From: Clostridiales bacterium
GTDB lineage: Bacteria; Bacillota; Clostridia; Oscillospirales; Oscillospiraceae
Assembly: GCA_004556345.1 (NCBI GenBank)
Contig: SFHQ01000005.1
Coordinates: 9,861-73,860, forward strand
Direction of reading: 5' to 3'
DNA length: 64,000 nt
Below the pieces are notes generated by a model, which did no database searches, was not told the origin of the DNA, and saw nothing but the letters and a program-made list of their open reading frames with translations. Below are positions 24,399 through 33,169 of the stretch, in pieces. The position numbers and the translations under genes were made by a program. How positions within the stretch are numbered: position 1 is the first letter of the stretch; each line of letters opens with the position of its first letter.

Positions 24399-27224
24399 AT
24401 GCAAACACACATTGACGTAAAAGGCGCCCGCGCCAACAACTTAAAAAATATCGACGTGTCCATCCCCAGAGACAAGCTGGTGGTCATCACCGGCCTGTCC
24501 GGGTCGGGCAAGTCCTCTCTGGCCTTCGACACCATCTATGCCGAGGGCCAGCGGCGGTATGTGGAGTCCCTCTCCTCCTACGCCCGGATGTTCCTGGGCC
24601 AGATGGAAAAGCCCGATGTGGATCACATCGATGGCCTCTCCCCCGCCATCTCCATCGACCAGAAAACCACCAGCCGGAACCCCCGCTCCACCGTGGGTAC
24701 GGTAACGGAAATTTATGACTACCTCCGCCTGCTCTGGGCCAGAGTCGGCACGCCCCACTGTCCCAAGTGCGGCAAAGAGATCAAGCAGCAGTCCATCGAC
24801 CAGATCATCGACCAGATCCTGGCCCTTCCGGAGGGGACCCGCATCCAAGTGCTGGCCCCCGTGGTCCGGGGGAAGAAGGGCGAGCATGTCAAGGTCCTGG
24901 AGAACGCCCGGAAATCCGGCTACGTCCGCTGCCGGGCCGACGGCGTTCTGTATGAGCTGACCGAGGAGATCCCCCTGGAGAAGAACAAGAAGCACTCCAT
25001 CGAAATCGTGGTGGACCGTCTGGTCATCCGCCCGGACATCACCCGCCGCCTGACCGACTCCGTGGAGACGGCGGCCTCCCTGGGCGGCGGCCTGCTGCTC
25101 ATCAATCTCGTGAAAGAGGACAAGGACCTCTCGTTCTCCCAGAACTACGCCTGCGAGGACTGCGGCATTTCCATCGAAGAGCTGGCTCCCCGCATGTTCT
25201 CCTTCAACAGCCCCTTCGGGGCCTGCCCCACCTGCACGGGACTGGGCAGCCAGATGAAGGCCGACCCCCAGCTCATCATCCCCAACCCCGCCCTGTCGAT
25301 CCTGGACGGGGCCATCACCGTCTCCGGCTGGCAGAACGTGAAGGGGGATTCCATCGCCCGGATGTACTTCGACGCCCTGGCAAAAAAATACGACTTCGAC
25401 CTGACCACCCCCTTCCAGGACCTCCCCGCCGAGGCCCAGGACGTGATCCTGAACGGCACCAAGGGGGAGAAGCTCAAGCTCAGTTACCAAAGGGCCGACG
25501 GCCGGGGCACGTTTTCCCAAGCCTTTGAGGGCATCCTCCACAACGTGGAGCGGCGCTTCCAGGAGACCCAGTCCGAGGCCTCCCGAAAAGAGCTGGAGGA
25601 CTGCATGAGCCAGTGTCCCTGCCCCACCTGCCGGGGCCGGCGGCTGAAAAAGGAGGCCCTGGCCGTCACCGTGGGCGGGCTGAACATCGACGAATTCTGC
25701 CATAAGCCCGTGACGGACGCCATCACCTTCGTCAACGAGCTCACGTTGACCGAGACCCAGGCCCAGATCGCCCAGCAGATCCTGAAGGAGATCCGCTCCC
25801 GCCTGGCCTTTTTGCAGAGCGTGGGCCTGTCCTACCTGACCCTGAGCCGGCAGGCAGGCACCCTCTCCGGCGGCGAGAGCCAGCGCATCCGGCTGGCCAC
25901 GCAGATCGGCTCGTCCCTCATGGGCGTGCTGTATATTTTGGACGAGCCGTCCATCGGCCTGCACCAGCGGGACAACGACATGCTGCTGGAGACCCTCAAG
26001 CACCTGCGGGATCTGGGCAACACCCTGATCGTCGTGGAGCACGACGAGGATACGATGCGGGCCGCGGACTATATCATCGACATCGGCCCCAAGGCCGGGG
26101 TCCACGGCGGCGAAGTGGTGGCCGCCGGGACGGCGGAGGAGATCATGGCTGTGCCGGAGTCCATCACCGGCCAGTACCTCTCCGGAGCCAGAAGCATCCC
26201 CGTCCCCGCCCAGCGGCGGGCGGGCAACGGCCACAGCCTGGTGATCCGCGGCGCAGCGGAGAACAATCTCGACGGGCTGGACGTGACCTTCCCCCTGGGG
26301 ACCTTCACCTGCGTCACCGGCGTGTCCGGGTCGGGCAAGTCCTCCCTCGTCAATGAGATCCTGTACAAGCGCCTGGGCATGGACCTGAACCGCATGAAGG
26401 TCCGCCCCGGCAAGCACAAGGGCATCGAGGGCGAGGAATTTTTGGACAAGGTCATTGCCATCGACCAGTCCCCCATCGGCCGCAGCCCCCGCTCGAACCC
26501 CGCCACCTACACGGGGCTCTTCGGGGACATTCGGGAGCTGTTTGCCTCCACCCCCGACGCCAAGGCGCGGGGCTATGGGCCGGGGCGGTTTTCCTTCAAT
26601 GTGAAGGGGGGCCGCTGCGAGTCCTGCGCGGGCGACGGCTTATTGAAGATCGAAATGCACTTCCTGCCGGATATCTACGTCCCCTGCGAGGTCTGCAAGG
26701 GCAAGCGCTACAACCGGGAAACCCTGGAAGTGAAATACAAGGGGAAAAACATCCACGACGTCCTGGACATGACCGTGGACGAGGGCGTGGAGTTCTTTGC
26801 CAACCTGCCCAAGCTCCGCCGGAAGCTGGAGACCCTGGCTTCGGTCGGCTTGGGCTATCTGAAGATCGGCCAGCCCTCCACCACCCTCTCCGGCGGCGAG
26901 GCCCAGCGGGTGAAGCTGGCCACGGAGCTTTCCAAGCGCTCCACGGGCAAGACCATCTATATCCTGGATGAGCCCACCACCGGCCTGCACACCTACGACG
27001 TCCATAAGCTCCTGGAAGTGCTGGACCGTCTGGTCCAGGGGGGCAACACCGTCGTCGTCATCGAGCACAACCTCGACGTCATCAAGTCCGCCGACCACGT
27101 CATCGACCTGGGCCCTGAAGGGGGCAGCGGCGGCGGACACATCGTCTGCACCGGCACCCCGGAGGAGGTGGCCCAGTGCGCGGCTTCCTACACGGGGCGC
27201 TACCTGAAAAAACTCTTGAAATAA
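24399..27224 (+). CDS. uvrA: UvrABC excision nuclease subunit A
   Basis: 941 residues. Tandem ABC ATPase that finds DNA lesions. Walker A motifs are GLSGSGKSSLAFDT and GVSGSGKSSLVNEI; signatures are LSGGESQRIRLATQ and LSGGEAQRVKLATEL; zinc modules are visible as CPKCG, CPTCRGRR and CESCAGDG...CEVCKGKRYN. The insertion and signature domains are of normal length. Nineteen bases separate it from ybaK and 22 from recD2. Confidence 0.98.
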   Translation: MQTHIDVKGARANNLKNIDVSIPRDKLVVITGLSGSGKSSLAFDTIYAEGQRRYVESLSSYARMFLGQMEKPDVDHIDGLSPAISIDQKTTSRNPRSTVGTVTEIYDYLRLLWARVGTPHCPKCGKEIKQQSIDQIIDQILALPEGTRIQVLAPVVRGKKGEHVKVLENARKSGYVRCRADGVLYELTEEIPLEKNKKHSIEIVVDRLVIRPDITRRLTDSVETAASLGGGLLLINLVKEDKDLSFSQNYACEDCGISIEELAPRMFSFNSPFGACPTCTGLGSQMKADPQLIIPNPALSILDGAITVSGWQNVKGDSIARMYFDALAKKYDFDLTTPFQDLPAEAQDVILNGTKGEKLKLSYQRADGRGTFSQAFEGILHNVERRFQETQSEASRKELEDCMSQCPCPTCRGRRLKKEALAVTVGGLNIDEFCHKPVTDAITFVNELTLTETQAQIAQQILKEIRSRLAFLQSVGLSYLTLSRQAGTLSGGESQRIRLATQIGSSLMGVLYILDEPSIGLHQRDNDMLLETLKHLRDLGNTLIVVEHDEDTMRAADYIIDIGPKAGVHGGEVVAAGTAEEIMAVPESITGQYLSGARSIPVPAQRRAGNGHSLVIRGAAENNLDGLDVTFPLGTFTCVTGVSGSGKSSLVNEILYKRLGMDLNRMKVRPGKHKGIEGEEFLDKVIAIDQSPIGRSPRSNPATYTGLFGDIRELFASTPDAKARGYGPGRFSFNVKGGRCESCAGDGLLKIEMHFLPDIYVPCEVCKGKRYNRETLEVKYKGKNIHDVLDMTVDEGVEFFANLPKLRRKLETLASVGLGYLKIGQPSTTLSGGEAQRVKLATELSKRSTGKTIYILDEPTTGLHTYDVHKLLEVLDRLVQGGNTVVVIEHNLDVIKSADHVIDLGPEGGSGGGHIVCTGTPEEVAQCAASYTGRYLKKLLK

Positions 27225-27252
27225 TTGCCGTCGGGCCAAAGGAGGGATGACC

Positions 27253-29505
27253 ATGGAACCCACGGAACTCATCTTACTGGAGGGCACCGTCTCGGCAGTG
27301 ATCTACCGCAACGAGGAAAACGGCTACACGATCCTGCGCCTGGAATCGGACCAGGAAGAGGAGGACGTGACCGTGGTGGGCACCATGCCGGGCATCAACC
27401 CCGGCGAGGGGCTCTCCGTCCAGGGCCAGTGGACCCACCACAGCACCTACGGCCCCCAGTTTAAGGCCGAGATCGTGGAGCGGCGGATGCCCGTGGGGGA
27501 AAAGGCCATCTTAGAGTACCTCATGTCCGGGGCCGTGAAGGGCGTGGGCGGCGTGACCGCCCGGCGGCTCTTCGACGCCTTCGGGGCAGATGTGCTCACC
27601 GTGATCGAGGAGGAGCCCCAGCGCCTGACCGAGGTCAAGGGCATCACCCCCAAGCGGGCGGAGACCATGCACCAGTCCCTGTGCATGCAGCTGGCCATGC
27701 GGCGGCTGCTGGACTTTCTGGCCGAGCACGGGCTGCCCTTGCAGATCGGCATGCCCCTCTACCAGCGCTATGGGGGCCTGGCCCTGACCGTCCTGCGAAA
27801 CGACCCCTACTTACTCCTGGAGGACCCTCTCTATGTCCCCTTTCCCACGGTGGATCAGCTGGCCCTGGCTCTGGGCATCGCCCCCGACGCCTCCCTGCGC
27901 CTGGAGGCCGGCCTGCTGCACACCCTGAGCCACAACCTGGACAACGGGCACGTTTTCCTCCCCTACTCCAAGCTCCTGGACGCCGCCCAGCGGCTGCTCA
28001 GCGCCCAGCCGGAGGACCTGGCCCGGTGCTTCGACGCGCTGCTGGACCAGCGCAAGGTCGTGAGGGAGAGCATCGCCGGGCAGGACGCCTGCTACCTGGC
28101 TAAGCTCTATGACTGCGAGGTCTACGTCGCCGACTACCTGCTGGGCATGGACGGGGAAGCCCTCTGTCCCCCGGAGGATCTGGACGGGCTGTTGGAGCGG
28201 ATCCAAACCGAGCAGGGCATCCAATATGCCCCCCTCCAGGCCGAGGCCGTAAAGACCGCCGCCCAGCGGCAGATGCTCCTGCTCACCGGCGGACCGGGCA
28301 CCGGCAAGACCACCTCCCTGCGGGGGATCTTAGCGCTGTTTGACCACCTGGGCCTGCGGACGGCCCTGACCGCCCCCACCGGGCGGGCGGCGAAGCGGCT
28401 GTCGGAAACCTGCGGGGCGGAGGCCTCCACCATCCACCGGCTGTTGGAGACCCGCTATGACAGCACCACCGGCGGCCTGACCTTCGCCCACAACGAGCAG
28501 GAGCCGCTGGACACCGACGCCGTGATCTTGGACGAGGCCTCCATGGTGGACCTGGTGCTCATGCAGGCGCTCCTCGCGGCCCTGCCCGGTGGGTGCCGTC
28601 TGGTGCTGGTGGGGGACCCCCATCAGCTGCCCTCCGTCGGGCCGGGGAACGTCCTGTCGGACCTGCTCCGCTCCCACTGCCTGCCGACGGTCCGCCTGAC
28701 CGAGATCTTCCGGCAGGCCGCCGCCTCGGCCATCATCCGGGGGGCGCGGGCCGTGGACCAAGGGGCCTGCCCCGTGCTGAAAAACGAGGCCGCCGGGGAC
28801 TTTTTCTTCCTGCGGCGGCTGGACCCGGCGGCGGCGGTGGAGACCATCGTCTCCCTCTGCCAGACCCGCCTGCCCCACAACATGGGCATCCCGCCGGAGC
28901 AGATCCAGGTCCTCTCCCCCACCCGCAAGGGCAGCGTGGGGACCACGAACCTCAACCGCGCCCTCCAGGCGGCGGTGAATCCCCCCACCCCGGAAAAACG
29001 GGAAAAGGCCTTCGGCACCACCATCTTCCGGGAGGGAGACCGGGTGATGCAGGTGAAAAACAACTACGACGTGCTCTGGGAGGAGACCGACGGCTCCGGC
29101 GTGGGCATGGGCATTTTCAACGGCGACATCGGCCGCATCGAGCAGATCGACAAGGACAGCAACCTGGTCCTGGTGGATTTCGAGGGCCGCCGGGCGGTCT
29201 ATTCCCCCGACATGATGACCCAGCTGGAGCCGGCCTACGCCGTCACGGTCCACAAATCCCAAGGCTCGGAATACCGGGCGGTGATCCTGGCCGCCCTGGA
29301 CGCGGCCCCCATGCTGCTGACCCGCGGGGTGCTGTACACCGCCATGACCCGCGCCCGCACCCTGCTCATCGTGGTGGGAGATGACCAGGTCCTGGCCCGC
29401 ATGGCCGCCAACGACCGGCAGCAGCGCCGGTACAGCGGCTTACGCGCCCGCCTGGCCCGGACGGCAGAGCCTGCCGAACCGGCCCCGGAGCAATTACAGC
29501 TCTAG
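27253..29505 (+). CDS. recD2: RecD2-type ATP-dependent DNA helicase
   Basis: 750 residues. SF1B 5'-3' helicase with an N-terminal OB/helix-hairpin-helix part (LMSGAVKGVGGVTARRLFDAFG) typical of RecD2, which acts without RecBC. Walker A is LTGGPGTGKTTSLRG; Walker B is VILDEASMVDLVL; motif III GDPHQLPSVGPGNVL; motif V/VI VTVHKSQGSEY and TAMTRAR. The start at 27253 is preferred because GGAGG (27241-27245) is seven bases before it; the ATG at 27247 abuts that site. Involved in replication-fork and mismatch repair in Firmicutes. Confidence 0.96.
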   Translation: MEPTELILLEGTVSAVIYRNEENGYTILRLESDQEEEDVTVVGTMPGINPGEGLSVQGQWTHHSTYGPQFKAEIVERRMPVGEKAILEYLMSGAVKGVGGVTARRLFDAFGADVLTVIEEEPQRLTEVKGITPKRAETMHQSLCMQLAMRRLLDFLAEHGLPLQIGMPLYQRYGGLALTVLRNDPYLLLEDPLYVPFPTVDQLALALGIAPDASLRLEAGLLHTLSHNLDNGHVFLPYSKLLDAAQRLLSAQPEDLARCFDALLDQRKVVRESIAGQDACYLAKLYDCEVYVADYLLGMDGEALCPPEDLDGLLERIQTEQGIQYAPLQAEAVKTAAQRQMLLLTGGPGTGKTTSLRGILALFDHLGLRTALTAPTGRAAKRLSETCGAEASTIHRLLETRYDSTTGGLTFAHNEQEPLDTDAVILDEASMVDLVLMQALLAALPGGCRLVLVGDPHQLPSVGPGNVLSDLLRSHCLPTVRLTEIFRQAAASAIIRGARAVDQGACPVLKNEAAGDFFFLRRLDPAAAVETIVSLCQTRLPHNMGIPPEQIQVLSPTRKGSVGTTNLNRALQAAVNPPTPEKREKAFGTTIFREGDRVMQVKNNYDVLWEETDGSGVGMGIFNGDIGRIEQIDKDSNLVLVDFEGRRAVYSPDMMTQLEPAYAVTVHKSQGSEYRAVILAALDAAPMLLTRGVLYTAMTRARTLLIVVGDDQVLARMAANDRQQRRYSGLRARLARTAEPAEPAPEQLQL

Positions 29506-29529
29506 TTTGCCCACAAAGGAGGCCCCGCC

Positions 29530-30189
29530 ATGTCCCTCAAAGAGGCCCTGCTGGACCTGCTCTTTCCGCCCAAGTGCCCCATCTGCGGCCGCTCCTCTGA
29601 CGGGGAGAAGGACGCTCCCTGTCCCCCGTGCCGCCAGGCTGATTTCTGGATCAGCGGCCCCCAGGCCGTGGTGCCGGGCCGCGCCTTTGTCCGGTGCGTC
29701 TGCGCCGGGTGGTATCGCGGGGCGCTGAAGGAGTCCATGACCCGCTTTAAGTTCCAGGGCTGCCACCGCTACGCCCTGGCCTACGGCCCCATGTTGGCCG
29801 AGGCCATTCGGACCTATCTGCCGGGAAGCTATGACTGCATCACCTGGACCCCCGTCTCCGCCGCCCGGCGGCGGGAGCGCGGCTATGACCAGGCCCAGCT
29901 CCTGGCCCAGGCCACGGCGGAGGCCCTGGGAAAACAGGCCGTTCCCCTTTTGACCAAGGTCAAGGACACGAAGGCCCAGTCCGCCCTGACCGACGGCCGT
30001 CTCAGAAAAAGCAACGTGGCCGGGGTCTATTCCGTCCCCCGCCCCCACGAAGTGGCCGGAAAGAAAATTCTGGTCATCGACGACATCCTCACCACCGGCG
30101 CGACCCTGGAGGAAGCGGCGCAAACGCTGCGAGCTGCCGGGGCGGCGCAAGTCGTGGCCGCAGCCTTCTGCCGGACGCCAAAAACCTGA
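29530..30189 (+). CDS. comF: ComF family phosphoribosyltransferase-like protein
   Basis: 219 residues. A zinc site near the N-terminus (CPICGR ... CPPC) is followed by a type I PRTase fold with the PRPP loop ILVIDDILTTGATLEEA near residue 180 and the RERGYDQAQLLAQ motif. ComFC proteins act in DNA uptake or processing during competence, together with ComFA and other genes not seen here. Last gene of the repair series, 24 bases after recD2, followed by a terminator. Confidence 0.92.
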   Translation: MSLKEALLDLLFPPKCPICGRSSDGEKDAPCPPCRQADFWISGPQAVVPGRAFVRCVCAGWYRGALKESMTRFKFQGCHRYALAYGPMLAEAIRTYLPGSYDCITWTPVSAARRRERGYDQAQLLAQATAEALGKQAVPLLTKVKDTKAQSALTDGRLRKSNVAGVYSVPRPHEVAGKKILVIDDILTTGATLEEAAQTLRAAGAAQVVAAAFCRTPKT

Positions 30190-30199
30190 TCCAAACGCC

Positions 30200-30240
30200 A
30201 AAACCGCGGCACTCCCTTTTTCGTGGGAATGTCGCGGTTT
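30200..30240 (+). terminator. Terminator after comF
   Basis: Imperfect stem of 16-18 bases (AAACCGCGGCACTCCC against GTGGGAATGTCGCGGTTT) with a T-rich loop and TTTCTTT downstream. Confidence 0.65.
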
Positions 30241-30289
30241 CTTTCGGCTATACTTTAGGAGTAGTACAAATGGGAAAGGGTGAGGCGCA

Positions 30290-31318
30290 GTGGAGAAGGG
30301 ATTTTGCCGGGACATCGCCATGGACCTGGGCACCACGTCGGTGCAGGTGGCGGTCCGGGGGCGAGGCATCGTGCTGGAGGAGCCGTCCGTGGTGGCGGTG
30401 GACCGCCGCACGGGAAAAATTTTAGAGGTGGGACAGGCCGCCCGCCAAATGCTGGGGCGCACCCCCGGCGAGCTGGTCGCCGTGCGGCCCTTGGAGCAGG
30501 GGTACATTGCCGACTGCACCATGGCGGAGGAAATGGTCAGCGCATTCCTGCGCAAGGCTCTGCCCCGCCGGCTCTTCAAGCCCAGGCTGCTCCTCTGCGT
30601 CCCCTCCGGCAGCGCCGAGGTAGCGGAGCGGGCGGTGGTGGAGGCCGGCGTCCGGGCCGGGGCCAGAAAAGTCTACCTCATGGAGGAGCCCTTGGCCGCC
30701 GCCCTGGGCGCGGGGATCGACATCCGGCAGCCCCAGGGGCACATGGTCGTGGACATCGGCGGCGGGACCACGGACGTAGCCGTCACCGCCCTGGGCGGCG
30801 TGGTGGCGTCGGCCTGCCTGGCCACGGCCGGGGACCAGTTCGACCAGGCCCTCATCCAGTATGTCCGCCAGCACCACGACCTGCTCATCGGGGCACGCAC
30901 GGCCCAAGCGGTCAAGGAGGCCATCGGACAAGTTGCCGGGGAAGGCGAGGAGAGCGCCGCCGTGAAAGGCCGCTGCCTTACCAGCGGCCTGCCCCGCCAG
31001 ATCACCCTCACCGCCCAGGAAACGGCGGAGGCCTTCGCCCCCGTGGCGGAGGTCATCGTCGCCGCCGTCCACCGGGTCTTAGAGCGCACGCCCCCGGAGC
31101 TGGCCGCAGACGTGGCCGAAAGCGGCCTGCTGCTCACCGGCGGCGGGAGCTTGCTGCGGGGGCTTGACGCCCTGCTCGCCCAGCGGACCGGCATGGAGGC
31201 CCACGTCGCCGCCGCCCCCATCCAGTCCGTCGCGCTGGGCCTTCTGGAAACGCTTCCCGACCTCTCCAAACGAAAAGAGGGTGTGCTGTATCTGGCAAGA
31301 CGGCAGTGGTCCCTCTAA
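30290..31318 (+). CDS. MreB/Mbl-family actin-like protein
   Basis: 342 residues. Cytoskeletal filament that organises wall synthesis. The actin ATPase motifs are present: phosphate-1 AMDLGTTSVQVAV, phosphate-2 VDIGGGTTDVAVT, adenosine LLTGGGSLLRG, and the MEEPLAAALGAG segment typical of MreB. The start is GTG at 30290. mreC and mreD are not adjacent, so this is likely an Mbl or MreBH-type paralogue away from the main mre operon. Identity to canonical MreB looks moderate: the N-terminal GFCRDIAMDLGTTS differs from the usual DIGIDLGTAN. Confidence 0.9.
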   Translation: MEKGFCRDIAMDLGTTSVQVAVRGRGIVLEEPSVVAVDRRTGKILEVGQAARQMLGRTPGELVAVRPLEQGYIADCTMAEEMVSAFLRKALPRRLFKPRLLLCVPSGSAEVAERAVVEAGVRAGARKVYLMEEPLAAALGAGIDIRQPQGHMVVDIGGGTTDVAVTALGGVVASACLATAGDQFDQALIQYVRQHHDLLIGARTAQAVKEAIGQVAGEGEESAAVKGRCLTSGLPRQITLTAQETAEAFAPVAEVIVAAVHRVLERTPPELAADVAESGLLLTGGGSLLRGLDALLAQRTGMEAHVAAAPIQSVALGLLETLPDLSKRKEGVLYLARRQWSL

Positions 31319-31327
31319 AAAGCCTTC

Positions 31328-31455
31328 TGCCTTAGTACACTACGGACTGCTTGCGGCAGGTTGCCCTCATCCGTCTGCTTCGCAGCCACATTTGTTTATA
31401 GAAAATTTTACTGAATCAAACTGTCCCCTGGACAGTTTGACCCTCGGGGAAGGCT
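31328..31455 (-). repeat. Family 1 dispersed repeat, interrupted copy
   Basis: The unit found intact elsewhere in this window is present here as 31328-31389 and 31441-31455, separated by about 51 bases that end in a perfect 11-base-arm hairpin (31416-31426 with 31430-31440). Five bases of the unit are missing at the junction. The gap 31319-31459 contains nothing else. Confidence 0.8.
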
Positions 31456-31459
31456 CTGT

Positions 31460-31732
31460 TTACGCCCCCTGTTTGCGTTTTTCTTCTTCGGCTAAAGCAA
31501 TGGTCAGCGCCTTGGCCAGCTGGTCGGGACATGACGTGGCCTTGAAGCCGCAGCGGATGCCGGCGAGCTTGCCGATGGCGTCGCGGGCGTCCAGGCCCTC
31601 CACCAGGCGGGCCACGCCCTGGGTGTTGCCGGCACAGCCGCCGACAAACTCTACTTTTTTGATGATGCTGTTGTCCACGGTCACGTCGATGCGTTGAGAA
31701 CAAACCCCTTTTGTTTTATATTGAATGGTCAT
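31460..31732 (-). CDS. TSCPD-domain protein (TIGR03905 type)
   Basis: 90 residues. The sequence has the TSCPD pattern: GVCSQ near the start, GGCAGNTQGVARLVEG, and GIRCGFKATSCPDQLAKAL. The domain also occurs at the C-terminus of some class II ribonucleotide reductases and is a metal-binding or redox candidate because of its conserved cysteines. The start at 31732 is set by AAGGAG nine bases upstream; an in-frame ATG three codons earlier touches the ribosome site. Function as a free-standing protein is unknown. Confidence 0.88.
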   Translation of the reverse strand: MTIQYKTKGVCSQRIDVTVDNSIIKKVEFVGGCAGNTQGVARLVEGLDARDAIGKLAGIRCGFKATSCPDQLAKALTIALAEEEKRKQGA

Positions 31733-31858
31733 TTCTGCCATCTCCTTTCTGATGTATTTTATCATCATAGCAAAGCCGCGAAAAAAAAGCAAGCAGGGTT
31801 TTCCAAGGTAAGACTGTGTATCTTTGCCGCGTCTTTTTCCCGCAAAATCGGTCATAGT

Positions 31859-31899
31859 AAGTCTGCGCGTCCCCTTCGGGAATACGCGCAGACTGAATT
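31859..31899 (+). promoter_or_regulatory. Leader hairpin with T run upstream of the SpoIVB-like gene
   Basis: Eleven-base perfect stem (AGTCTGCGCGT with its complement at 31883-31893) followed by GAATTTTTG, ending about 20 bases before the start codon. No plus-strand gene ends here, so it is either an attenuator in the leader or a read-through block. Confidence 0.5.
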
Positions 31900-31920
31900 T
31901 TTGCAAAGGGGGTGTTTCCC

Positions 31921-33003
31921 TTGCGGGACATCGACCAACTCCACCGGCGGGGCGTGTGGGGGCGCTGCTTTCGCTGGGTGCTCCTGCTGGCCGCCCTGGT
32001 GGGCGTGATGGCGGCGGGTCTTCCCCAGGCCCAGGCCGCTGCCCCCGGCCAGACGGGCCAGGCCCGCACCGTCGTGCCTCTGGGCCAGGCCGTGGGCATC
32101 AAGCTCTTTGCCCAGGGCGTGCTGGTGGTGGGCCTGTCGGACATCACCACCCAGGAAGGCCCCGTCTCCCCGGCGCGGGCCTGCGGCTTGCAGGCCGGGG
32201 ACGTCATCACCCACATCAACGACGACCCCGTGAACTCCATCGAACAGGTCCAGACCGTCCTCCAGGACTTGGAGGGCGACGAAATGGAGCTCACCGTTCT
32301 CCGGGACGAGAGCAGCCGGGACATGACCACCCACGCCGTCCAGTGCAGCGCCGACGGGGCCTACAAGCTGGGGGCCTGGATCCGGGACTCCATGGCGGGC
32401 ATCGGCACCCTGACCTTCTACGAGCCGGAGACCGGCCGCTTCGGCACCCTGGGCCATGGCATCAGCGACGTGGACACCGCCGTTCTCATGAAGCTCCAGC
32501 GGGGGGCCATCACGCCCGCCTCCATCGCCGGGGTGGTCAAGGGCGTGGACGGTCGGCCCGGGGAGCTGCGGGGGTCCTTTTCCTCCGGCAAAGACCTGGG
32601 GACTCTGTACGCCAACACGACCTGCGGCGTCTTCGGCCACCTGACCAACGCCGCCGCCCAGGGCGGGACCCCCGTCCCCGTGGCCCTGCCCCAGCAGGTC
32701 CACACCGGCCCGGCCACCATCCGCTCCAACGTCTCCGGCACCCAGGTGGAGGAGTATACCGTGGAGATCCTCAAGGTCTATGAGCACACCGGCGACAGCC
32801 GGGACCTGATGCTCAAGGTCACGGACCCGCGCCTGCTGGCCCAGACCGGCGGCATCGTCCAGGGCATGTCCGGCTCCCCCATCTTGCAGGACGGCAAGCT
32901 CGTCGGGGCCGTGACCCACGTGCTCATCGACCACGCCGACCGGGGCTACGGCATCTTCGCCCAGCGGATGCTGGAGCAGGCCGACCGGACGCGCAGCGCC
33001 TGA
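31921..33003 (+). CDS. spoIVB: SpoIVB-like serine peptidase (family S55) with PDZ domain
   Basis: About 360 residues. In Bacillus SpoIVB is secreted from the forespore to trigger pro-sigma-K processing. An N-terminal membrane anchor or signal (VLLLAALVGVMAAG) is followed by a PDZ domain (PARACGLQAGDVITHINDDPVN) and the S55 domain with LGHGISDVDT (catalytic His) and QGMSGSPILQDGKLVGAVTH (catalytic Ser). I set the start at TTG 31921, six bases after AAAGGGGGTG; a GTG at 31912 lies within that site. It is not next to spo0A, which lies 9 kb away. Confidence 0.93.
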   Translation: MRDIDQLHRRGVWGRCFRWVLLLAALVGVMAAGLPQAQAAAPGQTGQARTVVPLGQAVGIKLFAQGVLVVGLSDITTQEGPVSPARACGLQAGDVITHINDDPVNSIEQVQTVLQDLEGDEMELTVLRDESSRDMTTHAVQCSADGAYKLGAWIRDSMAGIGTLTFYEPETGRFGTLGHGISDVDTAVLMKLQRGAITPASIAGVVKGVDGRPGELRGSFSSGKDLGTLYANTTCGVFGHLTNAAAQGGTPVPVALPQQVHTGPATIRSNVSGTQVEEYTVEILKVYEHTGDSRDLMLKVTDPRLLAQTGGIVQGMSGSPILQDGKLVGAVTHVLIDHADRGYGIFAQRMLEQADRTRSA

Positions 33004-33106
33004 CCGACCTCACCGCAGGCCAGAGTTTTCCACAGCTTTTCCTGGGTTTGTGCCCCATTTCCCCGCCCCCGCCCGCCAGTTCCCCCCCGGCGGGCGGGGA
33101 TACATC

Positions 33107-33135
33107 TTGACTTTTTCCACACCCTCGTGTACACT
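33107..33135 (+). promoter_or_regulatory. SigA-type promoter of the secreted MBL-fold gene
   Basis: TTGACT (33107-33112), 17-base spacer, TACACT (33130-33135), 35 bases before the ATG. Confidence 0.65.
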
Positions 33136-33169
33136 GGAACCAAGATTAAATTGGGGAGGTGTACCTATT

